The notes: generated from the sequence alone by a model not told the origin. A stretch of 64,000 nt of DNA from Rhodoluna sp. (GCA_024641095.1 JAHEDR010000001.1:124001-188000); one strand, 5' to 3'; counted from the stretch's first letter, positions 35,712 through 45,072 are shown. Numbers and translations are program-made.

Positions 35712-36806
35712 ATGGCCGATCTAAAGTTTGAAGTTATTCGCAACGCGAATCCAAAGCCAGACGCCGAGCGCGAAGAAATTCTAAAGGCCCCGGTATTTGG
35801 CGCAAACCTAACCGATCACCAAGTTGTTGTGGTCTGGGAAAAAGACAAAGGTTGGCACTCGGCACAGGTCTTGCCTTACGGCCCAATTCTCATGGACCCA
35901 TCTGCAGCCGTGTTGCACTACGGCCAGGAAATCTTTGAAGGCATCAAGGCTTACCGTCACGCCGATGGTTCAATCTGGACCTTCCGCCCTGAGGCAAACG
36001 CAAAGCGCCTGCAGAAGTCAGCGCACCGCATGGCATTGCCTGAACTTCCAACTGAGATTTTTATTGAGTCACTTCGCCAGCTAATTGCGGTTGATGGTGC
36101 TTGGGTACCAGAGCCAGTAAACGAGAAGACTCTTTACATTCGTCCGTTTGAAATTGCAGCCGAGAACTTCCTTGGCGTACGAGCAGCTCACCGTGCGGAA
36201 TACCGAGTTATTGCATCTCCGGTTGGTCCTTACTTCACTGGTGGCCTCAAGCCGGTTTCAATCTGGATTGCCCTTGACTCATCTCGCGCAGGCAAGCACG
36301 GTACCGGTGAGGCAAAGACCGGCGGAAACTACGCGGCATCTTTGCTTGCGCAAAACGAAGGCTACGAGAACGGTTGTTCTCAGGTGATGTTCCTCGACGC
36401 AGAGAGTGCTACCTACATTGAAGAACTTGGTGGCATGAACCTGTTCTTCGTTTATAAAGATGGTCACGTTGCTACGCCTTCACTTGACGGCACAATTTTG
36501 CGAGGCATCACCCGCGACTCAGTTATTCAGTTGATTAAAGACCGCGGTCTAAAGATTGAAGAGCGCAAGATCACACTAGACGAAGTTAAGGCCGGCATCG
36601 CCTCGGGCGAAATTGTAGAAGTATTTGCCTGTGGAACCGCAGCCGTAATTACACCTATCGGTCAGTTCAAGTCTCGCGAGGGAGTGATTGGTAACGCCGA
36701 CGCAGAACCTGGCGAACTGACTTCTAGCTTGCGTGCCGAGCTAACCGGCATTCAGTACGGAACGGTTGCAGACCGCCACGGCTGGATGTTGAAGCTAGCC
36801 GACTAA
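35712..36806 (+). CDS. ilvE: Branched-chain amino acid aminotransferase IlvE
   Basis: This 364-residue fold-type IV PLP enzyme performs the last step of leucine, valine and isoleucine synthesis. It shows VLHYGQEIFEGIKAYR, the PLP lysine in GEAKTGGNYAASL, and EELGGMNLFFV and EVFACGTAAVI in the C-terminal half. The gene follows leuB closely and leads into the FAH-family gene after 24 bp, so a leuB-ilvE transcript is likely. Confidence 0.97.
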   Translation: MADLKFEVIRNANPKPDAEREEILKAPVFGANLTDHQVVVVWEKDKGWHSAQVLPYGPILMDPSAAVLHYGQEIFEGIKAYRHADGSIWTFRPEANAKRLQKSAHRMALPELPTEIFIESLRQLIAVDGAWVPEPVNEKTLYIRPFEIAAENFLGVRAAHRAEYRVIASPVGPYFTGGLKPVSIWIALDSSRAGKHGTGEAKTGGNYAASLLAQNEGYENGCSQVMFLDAESATYIEELGGMNLFFVYKDGHVATPSLDGTILRGITRDSVIQLIKDRGLKIEERKITLDEVKAGIASGEIVEVFACGTAAVITPIGQFKSREGVIGNADAEPGELTSSLRAELTGIQYGTVADRHGWMLKLAD

Positions 36807-36830
36807 TCACAAACTTCAGAAGGTAGTCAC

Positions 36831-37586
36831 ATGCGCGTTGCGCGATTTAGCCTAAACGGCGAGCCAAAGTTTGGAATTCTTGACGGACCAGAATTGGTTT
36901 TGCTAAAAGGCCACCCGCTGGTGCTGGGTTATGAAACTACCGGTGAGCGCGTTCCGCTGAAAGATGTGAAGCTGTTGGCGCCAACCATTCCGTCAAAGGT
37001 AGTTTGCATCGGCAAAAACTACACCGATCACGTTGGCGAAATGGGCCTTGAGTTAAACCCAGAACCAACGATCTTTCTAAAGCCATCATCTTCAATCATT
37101 GGCCCGGGGGATTCCATTGTTCTGCCAACTCAGAGCAATCACGTTGATCTAGAAGTTGAGCTGACGATCGTGATGGGTCAGATTGCTAAAAATGTTTCAG
37201 AGAAAGACGCCCTGAATTACGTTTGGGGTTTCACCATTGCCAACGATGTAACCGCACGCGATTTGCAAGCATCGGATGACCAGTGGGCAAGGTCTAAGAG
37301 CTTTGATACTTTTTGTCCGCTTGGCCCGTGGATCGAGACCGAGTTCGTACCGGATGGCCAGATCTTGGAAAGCCGCATTGACGGTGACACCAAGCAGCAG
37401 GCCTCAATTGATTTGATGATTCACAACGTGCCAAAACTAATTTCGTACGTTAGCCACAACATGACTCTGCTGCCAGGCGATGTAATTCTTACCGGCACAC
37501 CTGCTGGAATCACAAGAATCAGCAGCGGCGAGCTGGTGGAATGCGAAGTAGAAGGCATCGGAACGCTAATTAATCCTGTCGTTTAG
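36831..37586 (+). CDS. Fumarylacetoacetate hydrolase family protein
   Basis: This 251-residue member of the FAH superfamily has the metal-binding glutamates in VDLEVELTIVMG, an N-terminal VVCIGKNYTDHVGEMG and the C-terminal LLPGDVILTGTPAGI. Such proteins are hydrolases or oxaloacetate decarboxylase-like enzymes (FAHD1 type); the substrate cannot be fixed. It lies 12 bp before gltX, an adjacency also common in other actinobacteria, and is probably on the same transcript. Confidence 0.9.
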   Translation: MRVARFSLNGEPKFGILDGPELVLLKGHPLVLGYETTGERVPLKDVKLLAPTIPSKVVCIGKNYTDHVGEMGLELNPEPTIFLKPSSSIIGPGDSIVLPTQSNHVDLEVELTIVMGQIAKNVSEKDALNYVWGFTIANDVTARDLQASDDQWARSKSFDTFCPLGPWIETEFVPDGQILESRIDGDTKQQASIDLMIHNVPKLISYVSHNMTLLPGDVILTGTPAGITRISSGELVECEVEGIGTLINPVV

Positions 37587-37598
37587 ACTGGAGCAATC

Positions 37599-39110
37599 AT
37601 GTCTTCAATTACAGCCCCGTTCACCACTGCAGCCGGCCCAGATGTAAAGGTGCGTTTTTGCCCTTCACCAACCGGCACCCCGCACGTAGGTCTAATTCGT
37701 ACCGCACTATTCAACTGGGCGTACGCTCGTCACACCGGCGGACAATTTTTGTTTCGTATTGAAGACACCGATGCCGAACGTGACTCTGAAGAGTCGTTCG
37801 ATCAGATTCTTGACGCTCTTGGTTGGCTTGGACTTAATTGGGACGAAGGCGTAAACGTTGGTGGCCCAGCGGAGCCTTACCGTCAGAGTGAGCGCGGTCA
37901 CATTTACCAAGAGGTAATTGAGAAGCTAAAGGCCTCGGGTCACATTTACGAGAGTTACCTGACCGGTGAAGAAATTGATGAGCGCAACAAAGCTGCGGGC
38001 CGTGCTGTGCAGCTTGGTTATGACAACTCTGAACGTGACCTAACTGAGGAACAACGTGCTGCTTACCGCGCCGAGGGTCGTTCACCTGCGCTTCGTTTGC
38101 GTGTGCCAGAAGTAGACATCACTTTCACAGACCTTGTCCGTGGTGAAATCACATTCCCTGCTGGCTCGTTCCCTGACTTTGTTGTGGTGCGCCCAAATGG
38201 TCAGCCGCTTTACACTTTGGTGAACCCGGTTGACGATGCCCTGATGGGTGTGACCCACGTTCTTCGTGGCGAGGACCTATTGTCTTCGACCCCGCGTCAG
38301 ATTGCTCTTTACAACGCAATGTACGAGGCGGGCATCACCCAGTTCATTCCACAGTTTGGCCACTTGCCTTACGTGATGGGTGAAGGCAACAAAAAACTTT
38401 CTAAGCGCGACCCTCAGGCAAACCTGTTCCACCACCGCGATCGCGGATTCATTCCTGAGGGGCTACTGAACTACCTGGCTCTGCTTGGTTGGGGCCTAAG
38501 TGCCGATCAAGACATCTTCACAATGGATGAATTGGCAGCTGCCTTTGATGTAACCAACGTGAATCCAAACCCTGCGCGTTTCGATCAGAAGAAGGCAGAT
38601 GCAATTAATGCGGCTCACATCCGATTGCTAACCATCGAGGACTTCAAGCAGCGCTTGCTTCCTTATTTGCAAAGCGCCGGCGTAGTTGGTTCAACTCTTT
38701 CTGCAAGTGAAGCTGCAATTCTTGATGCCGCTGCACCGCTTATTCAAGAGCGTCTTGTTGTGCTGAGCGAGGCACCAGACTTGTTGAGCTTCCTGTTCAA
38801 GAGTGCAGACCAGATCAAGATCGAAGCCGATGCACTTGACGGCATGCCAGAAAATGTTGCCGAAGTTCTTCGCGCGGCAATCGATGCAATTTCATCTATC
38901 GATGAAGCCGACTTCAAAACCGAGCCAGTGCAGCAAGCTTTGAATCACGCCCTGATTGAGGTCATGGGGCTAAAGCCAAGGTTTGCGTTTGGGCCACTGC
39001 GCACCGGTATTTCTGGTCGCAGAATTTCTCCACCGTTGTTTGAATCCATGGAGATTCTTGGCAAAGCCGAGACAATCGCACGCCTTGAGGCGTTTGCTCG
39101 CGCCGTCTAG
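37599..39110 (+). CDS. gltX: Glutamyl-tRNA synthetase
   Basis: This class I aminoacyl-tRNA synthetase of 503 residues has the HIGH-type motif in [15 protein letters not shown], the [12 protein letters not shown] region and the KMSKS-type motif KKLSKRD. The C-terminal anticodon-binding domain is present. In actinobacteria without GlnRS this enzyme charges both tRNA-Glu and tRNA-Gln, the latter being corrected by GatCAB. A tRNA-Gln gene lies 44 bp downstream and tRNA-Glu about 3 kb on. The start is ATG. Confidence 0.97.
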   Translation: MSSITAPFTTAAGPDVKVRFCPSPTGTPHVGLIRTALFNWAYARHTGGQFLFRIEDTDAERDSEESFDQILDALGWLGLNWDEGVNVGGPAEPYRQSERGHIYQEVIEKLKASGHIYESYLTGEEIDERNKAAGRAVQLGYDNSERDLTEEQRAAYRAEGRSPALRLRVPEVDITFTDLVRGEITFPAGSFPDFVVVRPNGQPLYTLVNPVDDALMGVTHVLRGEDLLSSTPRQIALYNAMYEAGITQFIPQFGHLPYVMGEGNKKLSKRDPQANLFHHRDRGFIPEGLLNYLALLGWGLSADQDIFTMDELAAAFDVTNVNPNPARFDQKKADAINAAHIRLLTIEDFKQRLLPYLQSAGVVGSTLSASEAAILDAAAPLIQERLVVLSEAPDLLSFLFKSADQIKIEADALDGMPENVAEVLRAAIDAISSIDEADFKTEPVQQALNHALIEVMGLKPRFAFGPLRTGISGRRISPPLFESMEILGKAETIARLEAFARAV

Positions 39111-39129
39111 CAGGGCTAAGATTGAAAGT

Positions 39130-39145
39130 CGAGCCCCAGGGCTCG
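39130..39145 (+). other. Hairpin between gltX and tRNA-Gln
   Basis: CGAGCC-CCAG-GGCTCG is a perfect 6-bp stem without a T-run. It may terminate gltX weakly or protect a processed gltX-tRNA transcript. Confidence 0.4.
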
Positions 39146-39154
39146 GAAGTACCT

Positions 39155-39226
39155 TGGGGTATGGTGTAATTGGCAACACGGAGGTTTCTGGTACCTTTGT
39201 TCTTGGTTCGAGTCCAGGTACCCCAG
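39155..39226 (+). tRNA. tRNA-Gln (CTG)
   Basis: This 72-nt cloverleaf has acceptor TGGGGTA/TACCCCA, a D-stem GTGT/ACAC, an anticodon stem GAGGT/ACCTT with loop TTCTGGT (anticodon CTG), a T-arm CTTGG-TTCGAGT-CCAGG and discriminator G. CCA is not encoded. Confidence 0.96.
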
Positions 39227-39234
39227 CTTTGAAG

Positions 39235-39260
39235 ACAGTCGAAATATCGGCTGTTTTTCT
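39235..39260 (+). terminator. tRNA-Gln terminator
   Basis: ACAGTCG (39235-39241) pairs with CGGCTGT (39248-39254) with one G-U pair, followed by TTTTTCT. Confidence 0.8.
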
Positions 39261-39281
39261 ATTTAAGTAGAGAATTTATTT

Positions 39282-39662
39282 ATGATTGCCGCCGCCTTTG
39301 TGCTTGTTGTTGTTCAAACCTGCGTAGCTCTATTTCAATTGGCTCTGGTGCTTGGTGCGCCGATGGGCGAGTACACGCTTGGCGGCCAAAACCCCGGCAA
39401 GCTACCTAGAAACTTAAGAATTGCCTCGGCGGTGAGCATGCTGGTGAACCTGGCAATTGCCGGTCACTATCTTGCTCAAACCGGCAGCCTAACCACTCTG
39501 TTGCCAAGTGATTTGAATCAGATTGCAAACTGGTCACTGGAATGCTTCAACGTTGTGGGCTTAGTGATGAATTCAATCTCGCGCAGCAAGAAGGAACGCC
39601 AAATGTGGGTGCCGGTACTTTTGCTTTCGCTTGCCTGCTCGGTAATCGTTGCGCTTGGTTAG
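39282..39662 (+). CDS. Small membrane protein, unknown function
   Basis: This is a 126-residue integral membrane protein with about four hydrophobic segments (near 2-24, 45-66, 84-100 and 107-125). A conserved-looking loop GAPMGEYTLGGQNPGKLP lies after the first helix, and a basic SRSKKERQ stretch precedes the last. I do not recognise a named function. It follows the tRNA-Gln terminator, and its stop abuts the stop of the converging metallo-hydrolase with no space between. Confidence 0.78.
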   Translation: MIAAAFVLVVVQTCVALFQLALVLGAPMGEYTLGGQNPGKLPRNLRIASAVSMLVNLAIAGHYLAQTGSLTTLLPSDLNQIANWSLECFNVVGLVMNSISRSKKERQMWVPVLLLSLACSVIVALG

Positions 39663-40298
39663 CTAGACGGTAGTTTTCTGGCCAGGTTCCAGGTACTCAA
39701 ATTCTCCGCCGCCGGCCTCGGTCACCATTTTCACGCGACCATTATTTAGCTCGTGACCAATTGCGCTCAGGTGCACATTGTGAGTTGCAAAAGATCTCTT
39801 TGGCTTAACCGCAGTTACAAAATCCATCACGTCACCTATTTTGAGCCAAGGCGCCGAGGTTGGGCAGGCAAGCAGCTCAACCGCACGATCAGGTTGGGTG
39901 TAACTATCGCCAGGGTAGTAAAGCTTTGAGTTAATCATTACGCCGCAGTTTTGAATCAGCGGAATCGAGCGGTGAATCTCGGCGTGCATGTCGCCAAAGA
40001 ATTCCAAGGTGAATTGGCCGTGCTGAAAATAATCTCCGTCGTGCACGGCAGTGGTCTTGAAGGCGGCAAGACGCTTGCAGACTTCGTCGGTGCCATAAAT
40101 TACTGCATCCGGGTTCTTTTTCAAGATTGCATCAAGTTGCGCCTCGCTGCAGTGATCATCGTGCATGTGGGTAATCACAATGGCAACTACATTCTGAAAA
40201 TCGCCTACCGGGCGAGTGTATGAACCCGGGTCCAGAATTACTCGTTCGCCCTGTTCTTCAAGAACCAAACATGCGTGTTCTAGCTTTGTGATCTCCAT
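39663..40298 (-). CDS. Metallo-beta-lactamase-fold hydrolase
   Basis: This 211-residue cytoplasmic protein of the MBL superfamily has the metal motif ITHMHDDHC (HxHxDH type). Further likely ligands are in GDMHAEIH and YYPGDSYTQ, and a C-terminal histidine is in RSFATHNVHLS. The short form without extra domains resembles UlaG-like/YycJ-type hydrolases. The substrate is unknown. It is divergent from the pseudo-ATPase gene by 40 bp and converges on the small membrane protein with abutting stop codons. Confidence 0.85.
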   Translation of the reverse strand: MEITKLEHACLVLEEQGERVILDPGSYTRPVGDFQNVVAIVITHMHDDHCSEAQLDAILKKNPDAVIYGTDEVCKRLAAFKTTAVHDGDYFQHGQFTLEFFGDMHAEIHRSIPLIQNCGVMINSKLYYPGDSYTQPDRAVELLACPTSAPWLKIGDVMDFVTAVKPKRSFATHNVHLSAIGHELNNGRVKMVTEAGGGEFEYLEPGQKTTV

Positions 40299-40326
40299 TT
40301 CTTCATTCTGCCCTAACTTTGTGCCT

Positions 40327-40332
40327 TAAGAT
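40327..40332 (+). promoter_or_regulatory. Candidate leaderless -10 for the pseudo-ATPase gene
   Basis: TAAGAT ends 6 nt before the GTG at 40339. It supports this GTG as the true start. Confidence 0.48.
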
Positions 40333-40338
40333 TTTGAT

Positions 40339-41310
40339 GTGGGGAACGAACAAAACAAACTAAGCGCAGGTACGCGCGTTCGTGCTGCCCAATTTGGCCT
40401 AACCATCACAGACCCAGCCCAGTTTGAGCTGGCTGCCGATGTTGATGTGGTGCTATTCAATAAGGCGGGTACTCTAACCGCTCCGGTCAGACGCGTGGTC
40501 AAATCCCGCTTGGCCTACAGCTCGCCGCTAAGTACTCAGAGCGAGTTGCTTGCACTTGCTGCCGGGGTAGAAATTCACACCCAGCACCCAATCGCACAAT
40601 CAATTGTTGAAGAAGCCCAGCGCCAAAAGCTTGAGCTGCCAAATGTCTTTGACGTTCGCAGCATTCCAGGCTTGGGTGTTGCCGGTGTGCTTGATGGAGA
40701 GACCATCGTTATTGGTGGCCCTGGTCTGCTCACCTCAAGAAACATCCCAATCTACGTAGACGACTTGGTGCGCGCCGATGCCGCTAATGGAATTGGTAAC
40801 ACCGTGGTGTACGTGATTCAGAATTCTCAATTGATCGGCATGATCGAGCTAAGTGAAACCGTCTTGCCCGAGGCAATTGATGTGGTGAATCAACTTCACG
40901 CGCGCAAGATTCGCGTTGCAATGGTTACCGGTGATGCCACCGGTGTTGCCCAGCACGTAGCTGACCAACTTCGCATTGCAGAGTTTTTCGCCGAGATCGT
41001 GCCAAGTCGCAAAGCAGATGTGGTTCGCAAGCTTAAGTCCGACGGCTCTAAAGTTGCCGTGGTTGGTCATCTTGAAATTGATGCCTTGGCGCTTTCGGAA
41101 GCCCAGGTGGCAATCGCAATTGATTCTGATGGCAGCTCTGAGTCCACGGCGGCAGGACTGCACCTAACCAACACCGATGCCAAGAGTGTTCTAAAGACCA
41201 TCATGCTTTCTAAGCGTGCAAAAAATATCGGTACTCAAAAAATCTTGTCAATCGTAGCCGCAGGCTTCCTCGCGGTTGGCCTAGTGGTGGTTATTCTTAG
41301 TTCCCTATGA
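40339..41310 (+). CDS. Degenerate P1B-type ATPase-like protein (P and N domains only)
   Basis: This intact 323-residue frame corresponds to the phosphorylation and nucleotide-binding domains of a heavy-metal P-type ATPase, with one C-terminal membrane helix (about 303-322) and none of the upstream transport helices. The invariant DKTGT is NKAGT (Asn41 replaces the phosphorylated Asp). The GDGxND hinge is GHLEID (His244, Ile247). The N-domain HP motif (His83-Pro84), the GLGVAG loop, TGD (197-199) and the PSRK segment are kept. Catalysis by the usual phosphoenzyme route should be impossible, so a regulatory or binding role is likely. The stop overlaps the lipid kinase start by 4 nt. Confidence 0.85.
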   Translation: MGNEQNKLSAGTRVRAAQFGLTITDPAQFELAADVDVVLFNKAGTLTAPVRRVVKSRLAYSSPLSTQSELLALAAGVEIHTQHPIAQSIVEEAQRQKLELPNVFDVRSIPGLGVAGVLDGETIVIGGPGLLTSRNIPIYVDDLVRADAANGIGNTVVYVIQNSQLIGMIELSETVLPEAIDVVNQLHARKIRVAMVTGDATGVAQHVADQLRIAEFFAEIVPSRKADVVRKLKSDGSKVAVVGHLEIDALALSEAQVAIAIDSDGSSESTAAGLHLTNTDAKSVLKTIMLSKRAKNIGTQKILSIVAAGFLAVGLVVVILSSL

Positions 41311-42227
41311 AGCGTTTAGGTGTCATCGTGAATCCGTCGGCGGGTAATGGTGCCGGGCGCATTGAAGGCCACCAGGCCATCAGCGAGTTGCAACGAGAAA
41401 GCGAAGTGCTTGACCTAACCGGTAACTCCATGAAAGACAGCGAGCGAATCGCTCGAGCTGCAATCGCGGACCAACTTCTTGATGGTCTGGTGGTTGTGGG
41501 CGGCGACGGCATGGCGCACCTTGGCGTAAATCTTTGTGCGGAATCTGGAATTCCACTTGGCATCATTGCAGCCGGTACCGGCAACGATGCGGCTCGCGCA
41601 CTTGGCTTGCCAATTGGTGATGCGGTTGCTGGGGCCAGAGCGGTGCTAAATAATCTTCGTCAGCCACGAGTGGTTGATTTGGTAAAGGCCACAAGCTCCA
41701 CCGGAGACTTTTATTACTTCGGCAGCATATCGGCTGATTTCGTTTCGCTGGTAAACCACCGTGCCAATTCTTGGAAGTGGCCAAAGGGACCAAACCGCTA
41801 CAAACTGGCCATGCTTGCCGAATTGGCATCGTTCAAGCCAATCAAATACGTTGCCGAGATTGACGGAGTTCATAAAGAATTCGAGGCCATGCTTTGCTCG
41901 GTTGCTAACTCGCCTTTTTTTGGCGGCGGCATGAAGGTTGCGCCAAATGCCAAGATCGACGACGGCCAACTGGATGTTTTTATCGTCAACAAGATTTCTA
42001 GATTTGAACTCATCAAAGTTTTCCCACGGGTTTACACCGGCGACCACATCACGCACCCCGCAGTGGAGTTCATTCGTGCCAAGAAAATCACGCTGAAGCC
42101 ATCGGTGCCTATGCCGGCCTATTCAGACGGCGAACCGGTGGGCCTTGCGCCCTTTACCGCCGAAATCGCACCGGGGGCTCTCAAGGTCTACGCAACTAGC
42201 GCACTATCGGCATCTGTGGCAGAATAG
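41307..42227 (+). CDS. Diacylglycerol kinase-family lipid kinase (DagK/YegS type)
   Basis: This 306-residue protein is of the DAGK catalytic family. It begins GVIVNPSAGNGAGR and has the nucleotide-binding GGDGM (usually GGDGT) and GTGNDAARALGLP, plus the C-terminal DGQLDVFIV and a region with PMPAYSDGEPVG. It phosphorylates a lipid such as diacylglycerol, or takes part in sugar-lipid synthesis; the substrate is not determined by sequence. Translation is coupled to the degenerate P-type ATPase-like gene by an ATGA overlap. A tRNA-Glu gene follows after 15 bp. Confidence 0.9.
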   Translation: MKRLGVIVNPSAGNGAGRIEGHQAISELQRESEVLDLTGNSMKDSERIARAAIADQLLDGLVVVGGDGMAHLGVNLCAESGIPLGIIAAGTGNDAARALGLPIGDAVAGARAVLNNLRQPRVVDLVKATSSTGDFYYFGSISADFVSLVNHRANSWKWPKGPNRYKLAMLAELASFKPIKYVAEIDGVHKEFEAMLCSVANSPFFGGGMKVAPNAKIDDGQLDVFIVNKISRFELIKVFPRVYTGDHITHPAVEFIRAKKITLKPSVPMPAYSDGEPVGLAPFTAEIAPGALKVYATSALSASVAE

Positions 42228-42242
42228 ACAGGTTGCTCTAAC

Positions 42243-42315
42243 GGTCCCATCGTTTAGCGGCCTAGGACACCGCCCTCTCACGGCGGCAGCACGGGTTCAA
42301 ATCCCGTTGGGATCA
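42243..42315 (+). tRNA. tRNA-Glu (CTC)
   Basis: This 73-nt cloverleaf has acceptor GGTCCCA/TGGGATC, an anticodon stem CCGCC/GGCGG with loop CTCTCAC (anticodon CTC, 42277-42279), a T-arm ACGGG-TTCAAAT-CCCGT and discriminator A. CCA is not encoded. Confidence 0.96.
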
Positions 42316-42320
42316 CGAAT

Positions 42321-42360
42321 CTCCCTCTCGATGAATTATCTCGGGAGGGAGTTTTTCTTT
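42321..42360 (+). terminator. tRNA-Glu terminator
   Basis: An 11-bp stem (42321-42331 with 42341-42351, one T-G pair) has a 9-nt loop and is followed by TTTTTCTTT. It overlaps the last 25 bp of the converging MFS gene. Confidence 0.88.
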
Positions 42361-43586
42361 AAGTGAGTCACGGCGCTAAAGATCACAATTACGGCCACCG
42401 GAATAAACGCGGCGGCATTCAAGCCCATAAACGCAAAGCTGGCCATGATCGCTCCAGAGAATCCGCCACCCAAGGCGCCGGCAAGATTCATCGAGGTATC
42501 GCTTAGGCCCTGAACGTTAGTTTTTTCATCGGTTGGTAGGGTCTGAGCCAAAAGCGCCGAGGCCGATACTGTTGCCGCCGACCAGCCAAGGCCAAGTAAG
42601 AACAATCCAATCGTCACGAGTGTGCGATCGTGCTGGCCAAAGCCGGCGAAACAAAGAGCAAGCACGTAAATAATCTGACCAAGCAGCACAATGCGCACCT
42701 TGCCGTATCGGTCGCTAAGCCAACCAAATATCGGCGAGAACGCATACATGCCCGCAATGTGCAGGCTGATTGTGAAACCAACCACAACCAGGTCGTAGCC
42801 CATGTGGTGCATGTGCAGGGGAGTCATAGACATCACGGCCACCATCACCATGTGGCTCAGCGCAATTGAGGTAACCGCAAACGCCGCAACCGGATACTTG
42901 CGCAAAGTTTGCAACGCGGTCTTGAACGAGGTCTTTGGCTTCAGCCCGCCCTTAGCGCTATCAATTTCTTTAGCCACCAGCAGTGGGTCCGGTCGCAAAC
43001 CAAACCAAAAAACTGTGGTTGCCGAAAGCTGCGCGGCAATCGTGAACAAAAACGGCCCGGTCATCGGCGGCAGACCTATCAGGTCACCAATGAATTGCCC
43101 CGGCCCAAACAGGTTTGGCCCAATTACGGCACCGATAGTTGTTGCCCAAACTACGGTTGCAAGATCGCGCCCGGTAGATCTTGAACTTGAACCCGATAAG
43201 TCAACGGCCGCAAAGCGAGCCTGAAGTCCCGCGGCCGAACCGCCACCAAGCAAGAACAGGGCAATCAGTAGCAGCGGAAAGAAATGCACCGCGGCAGCGG
43301 TAATTACAAGAATCGCACCCAAAATGGCCAAACCGGCACCGGCGGCCAAGGCAACTCTGCGGCCCTTGGCGTTGGCTAGGCGAGCCATGGGCATGGCCCA
43401 GGTGGCTGCCCCAAGAGTGCTGAAAGTGGCTGCAGAACCGGCCCAAGCGCCGCTACCGGAAAGGTCTGCGGCAAGCAGTGAGCCAATAGACAGCGTGGAG
43501 CCAAGGGCAAAACCACCCAGAATCTGCCCGCTGGTCAGGACTCGTACGGTTCGGCCCTGTAGAAAATTAATCTGTTTCTCGTCCAC
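42336..43586 (-). CDS. Major facilitator superfamily transporter
   Basis: This 416-residue membrane protein has about 12 hydrophobic segments. The loop after helix 2 has MPMARLANAKGRRVALAAGAG, an MFS motif-A-like stretch, and the second half has GWLSDRYGKVRIVLLG, a clear motif A repeat. The substrate is unknown; a drug or metabolite efflux role is possible. The GTG start is preceded by a TAGGCT -10 box 6 nt upstream, so the mRNA may be leaderless. It is divergent from leuC. Its 3' end overlaps the tRNA-Glu terminator. Confidence 0.9.
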   Translation of the reverse strand: MDEKQINFLQGRTVRVLTSGQILGGFALGSTLSIGSLLAADLSGSGAWAGSAATFSTLGAATWAMPMARLANAKGRRVALAAGAGLAILGAILVITAAAVHFFPLLLIALFLLGGGSAAGLQARFAAVDLSGSSSRSTGRDLATVVWATTIGAVIGPNLFGPGQFIGDLIGLPPMTGPFLFTIAAQLSATTVFWFGLRPDPLLVAKEIDSAKGGLKPKTSFKTALQTLRKYPVAAFAVTSIALSHMVMVAVMSMTPLHMHHMGYDLVVVGFTISLHIAGMYAFSPIFGWLSDRYGKVRIVLLGQIIYVLALCFAGFGQHDRTLVTIGLFLLGLGWSAATVSASALLAQTLPTDEKTNVQGLSDTSMNLAGALGGGFSGAIMASFAFMGLNAAAFIPVAVIVIFSAVTHLKKNSLPR

Positions 43587-43592
43587 CCCGCC

Positions 43593-43598
43593 AGCCTA
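43593..43598 (-). promoter_or_regulatory. Candidate leaderless -10 for the MFS gene
   Basis: TAGGCT on the minus strand ends 6 nt before the GTG at 43586. The divergent leuC has a TAAACT -10 candidate at 43603-43608 and a GAGGT ribosome-binding site. Confidence 0.45.
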
Positions 43599-43635
43599 AA
43601 GGTAAACTTGGATTTCTATCATTTTGAGGTGTGTA

Positions 43636-45072
43636 ATGACGACTAAGCCGCTAACTCTGGCTGAAAAGGTATGGAACGACCACTTGGTCGCCAAAGGTTC
43701 CAATGGCACCCCAGACCTGCTTTACATTGACCTGCACCTAGTGCACGAGGTAACCAGCCCACAGGCTTTTGACGGTCTTCGCCTTGCCGGGCGCCCAGTT
43801 CGTCGCCCCGATCTCACAATTGCTACCGAAGACCACAACACACCAACCTGGGACATCGATAAGCCAATCGCAGACCCAACCAGCCGCACTCAGATTGAGG
43901 CGCTTCGCAACAACGCAAAAGAATTTGGCATTCGCATTCACTCGCTTGGCGATGCCGAGCAGGGAATCGTGCACGTGGTTGGTCCGCAACTTGGTTTGAC
44001 CATGCCGGGCATCACCGTTGTTTGCGGTGACTCACATACTTCAACTCACGGTGCTTTTGGAGCGCTCGCCATGGGTATTGGTACCAGCGAGGTTGAGCAT
44101 GTCTTGGCAACCCAAACGCTTCCGCTAAAGCAATTCAAAACCATGGCCATCAATGTTGAGGGAACTCTTCGACCAGGTGTCACCGCAAAAGACATCATTC
44201 TTGCCGTGATTGCCAAAATTGGAACCGGTGGCGGTCAGGGCTACGTTCTTGAGTATCGCGGTTCTGCAATTCGTTCGCTTTCAATGGAAGCGCGAATGAC
44301 AATTTGCAACATGTCTATCGAAGCCGGTGCACGTGCCGGAATGGTTGCACCAGATGAGATCACTTTCAACTACCTAAAGGGCCGCCCACACGCACCGGTT
44401 GGTGCCGACTGGGATGCAGCTGTTGAATACTGGAAGACACTTCCAACCGATGATGGCGCAACATTTGACGCCGAAGTTTTCTTGGATGCAAATACTCTTG
44501 ACCCATTCGTGACCTGGGGAACCAACCCTGGGCAGGGTGTAAGTCTTTTGGATTCAGTTCCAAACCCAGCAGATATTTCTGATCCAAACGAAAAAGCTGC
44601 TGCGGAGCGCGCTCTTGAATACATGGATCTAAAGCCAGGTACCAAGATGAAAGACATTCGCGTTGACACAGTGTTCTTGGGTTCTTGCACAAACTCTCGC
44701 ATCGAGGACTTGCGCGCAGCTGCAGCGGTAATCGAAGGTAAGAAAAAAGCTGACGGTCTTCGTTTTATGGTTGTGCCAGGTTCTGCGCGCGTTCGTTTGC
44801 AGGCAGAGGCTGAGGGCCTAGACAAGATCTTCAAAGACTTTGGTGCCGAGTGGCGCTTCGCCGGTTGTTCAATGTGCCTAGGCATGAACCCAGACCAACT
44901 TGCACCGGGCGAGCGTGCCGCGTCAACTTCTAACCGCAACTTTGAAGGCCGCCAGGGTAAGGGTGCACGCACTCACTTGGTTTCTCCTTTGGTTGCGGCA
45001 GCCACCGCAATTCGCGGAACACTTTCTTCACCTGCTGACCTAATTGCGGAATCAAACCAGGAGGTCAACTAA
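43636..45072 (+). CDS. leuC: 3-isopropylmalate dehydratase large subunit LeuC
   Basis: This 478-residue aconitase-family subunit isomerises 2- to 3-isopropylmalate with LeuD. The 4Fe-4S ligands are the cysteine in [13 protein letters not shown] and two cysteines in [32 protein letters not shown] is the conserved substrate region. The ATG at 43636 has GAGGT upstream; an in-frame extension of four codons is less likely. The stop and the leuD ATG share one base. Confidence 0.97.
   Translation: MTTKPLTLAEKVWNDHLVAKGSNGTPDLLYIDLHLVHEVTSPQAFDGLRLAGRPVRRPDLTIATEDHNTPTWDIDKPIADPTSRTQIEALRNNAKEFGIRIHSLGDAEQGIVHVVGPQLGLTMPGITVVCGDSHTSTHGAFGALAMGIGTSEVEHVLATQTLPLKQFKTMAINVEGTLRPGVTAKDIILAVIAKIGTGGGQGYVLEYRGSAIRSLSMEARMTICNMSIEAGARAGMVAPDEITFNYLKGRPHAPVGADWDAAVEYWKTLPTDDGATFDAEVFLDANTLDPFVTWGTNPGQGVSLLDSVPNPADISDPNEKAAAERALEYMDLKPGTKMKDIRVDTVFLGSCTNSRIEDLRAAAAVIEGKKKADGLRFMVVPGSARVRLQAEAEGLDKIFKDFGAEWRFAGCSMCLGMNPDQLAPGERAASTSNRNFEGRQGKGARTHLVSPLVAAATAIRGTLSSPADLIAESNQEVN

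Noticed and set aside
40339-41310. Frameshifted or truncated transporter pseudogene
   Set aside because: The frame is intact, has its own promoter-like signal and overlaps the next gene by ATGA; the bases upstream belong to a divergent gene with no remnant of transport helices.
44370-44972. 200-codon open frame antisense to leuC
   Set aside because: It lies opposite the conserved LeuC Fe-S region and has no family features.
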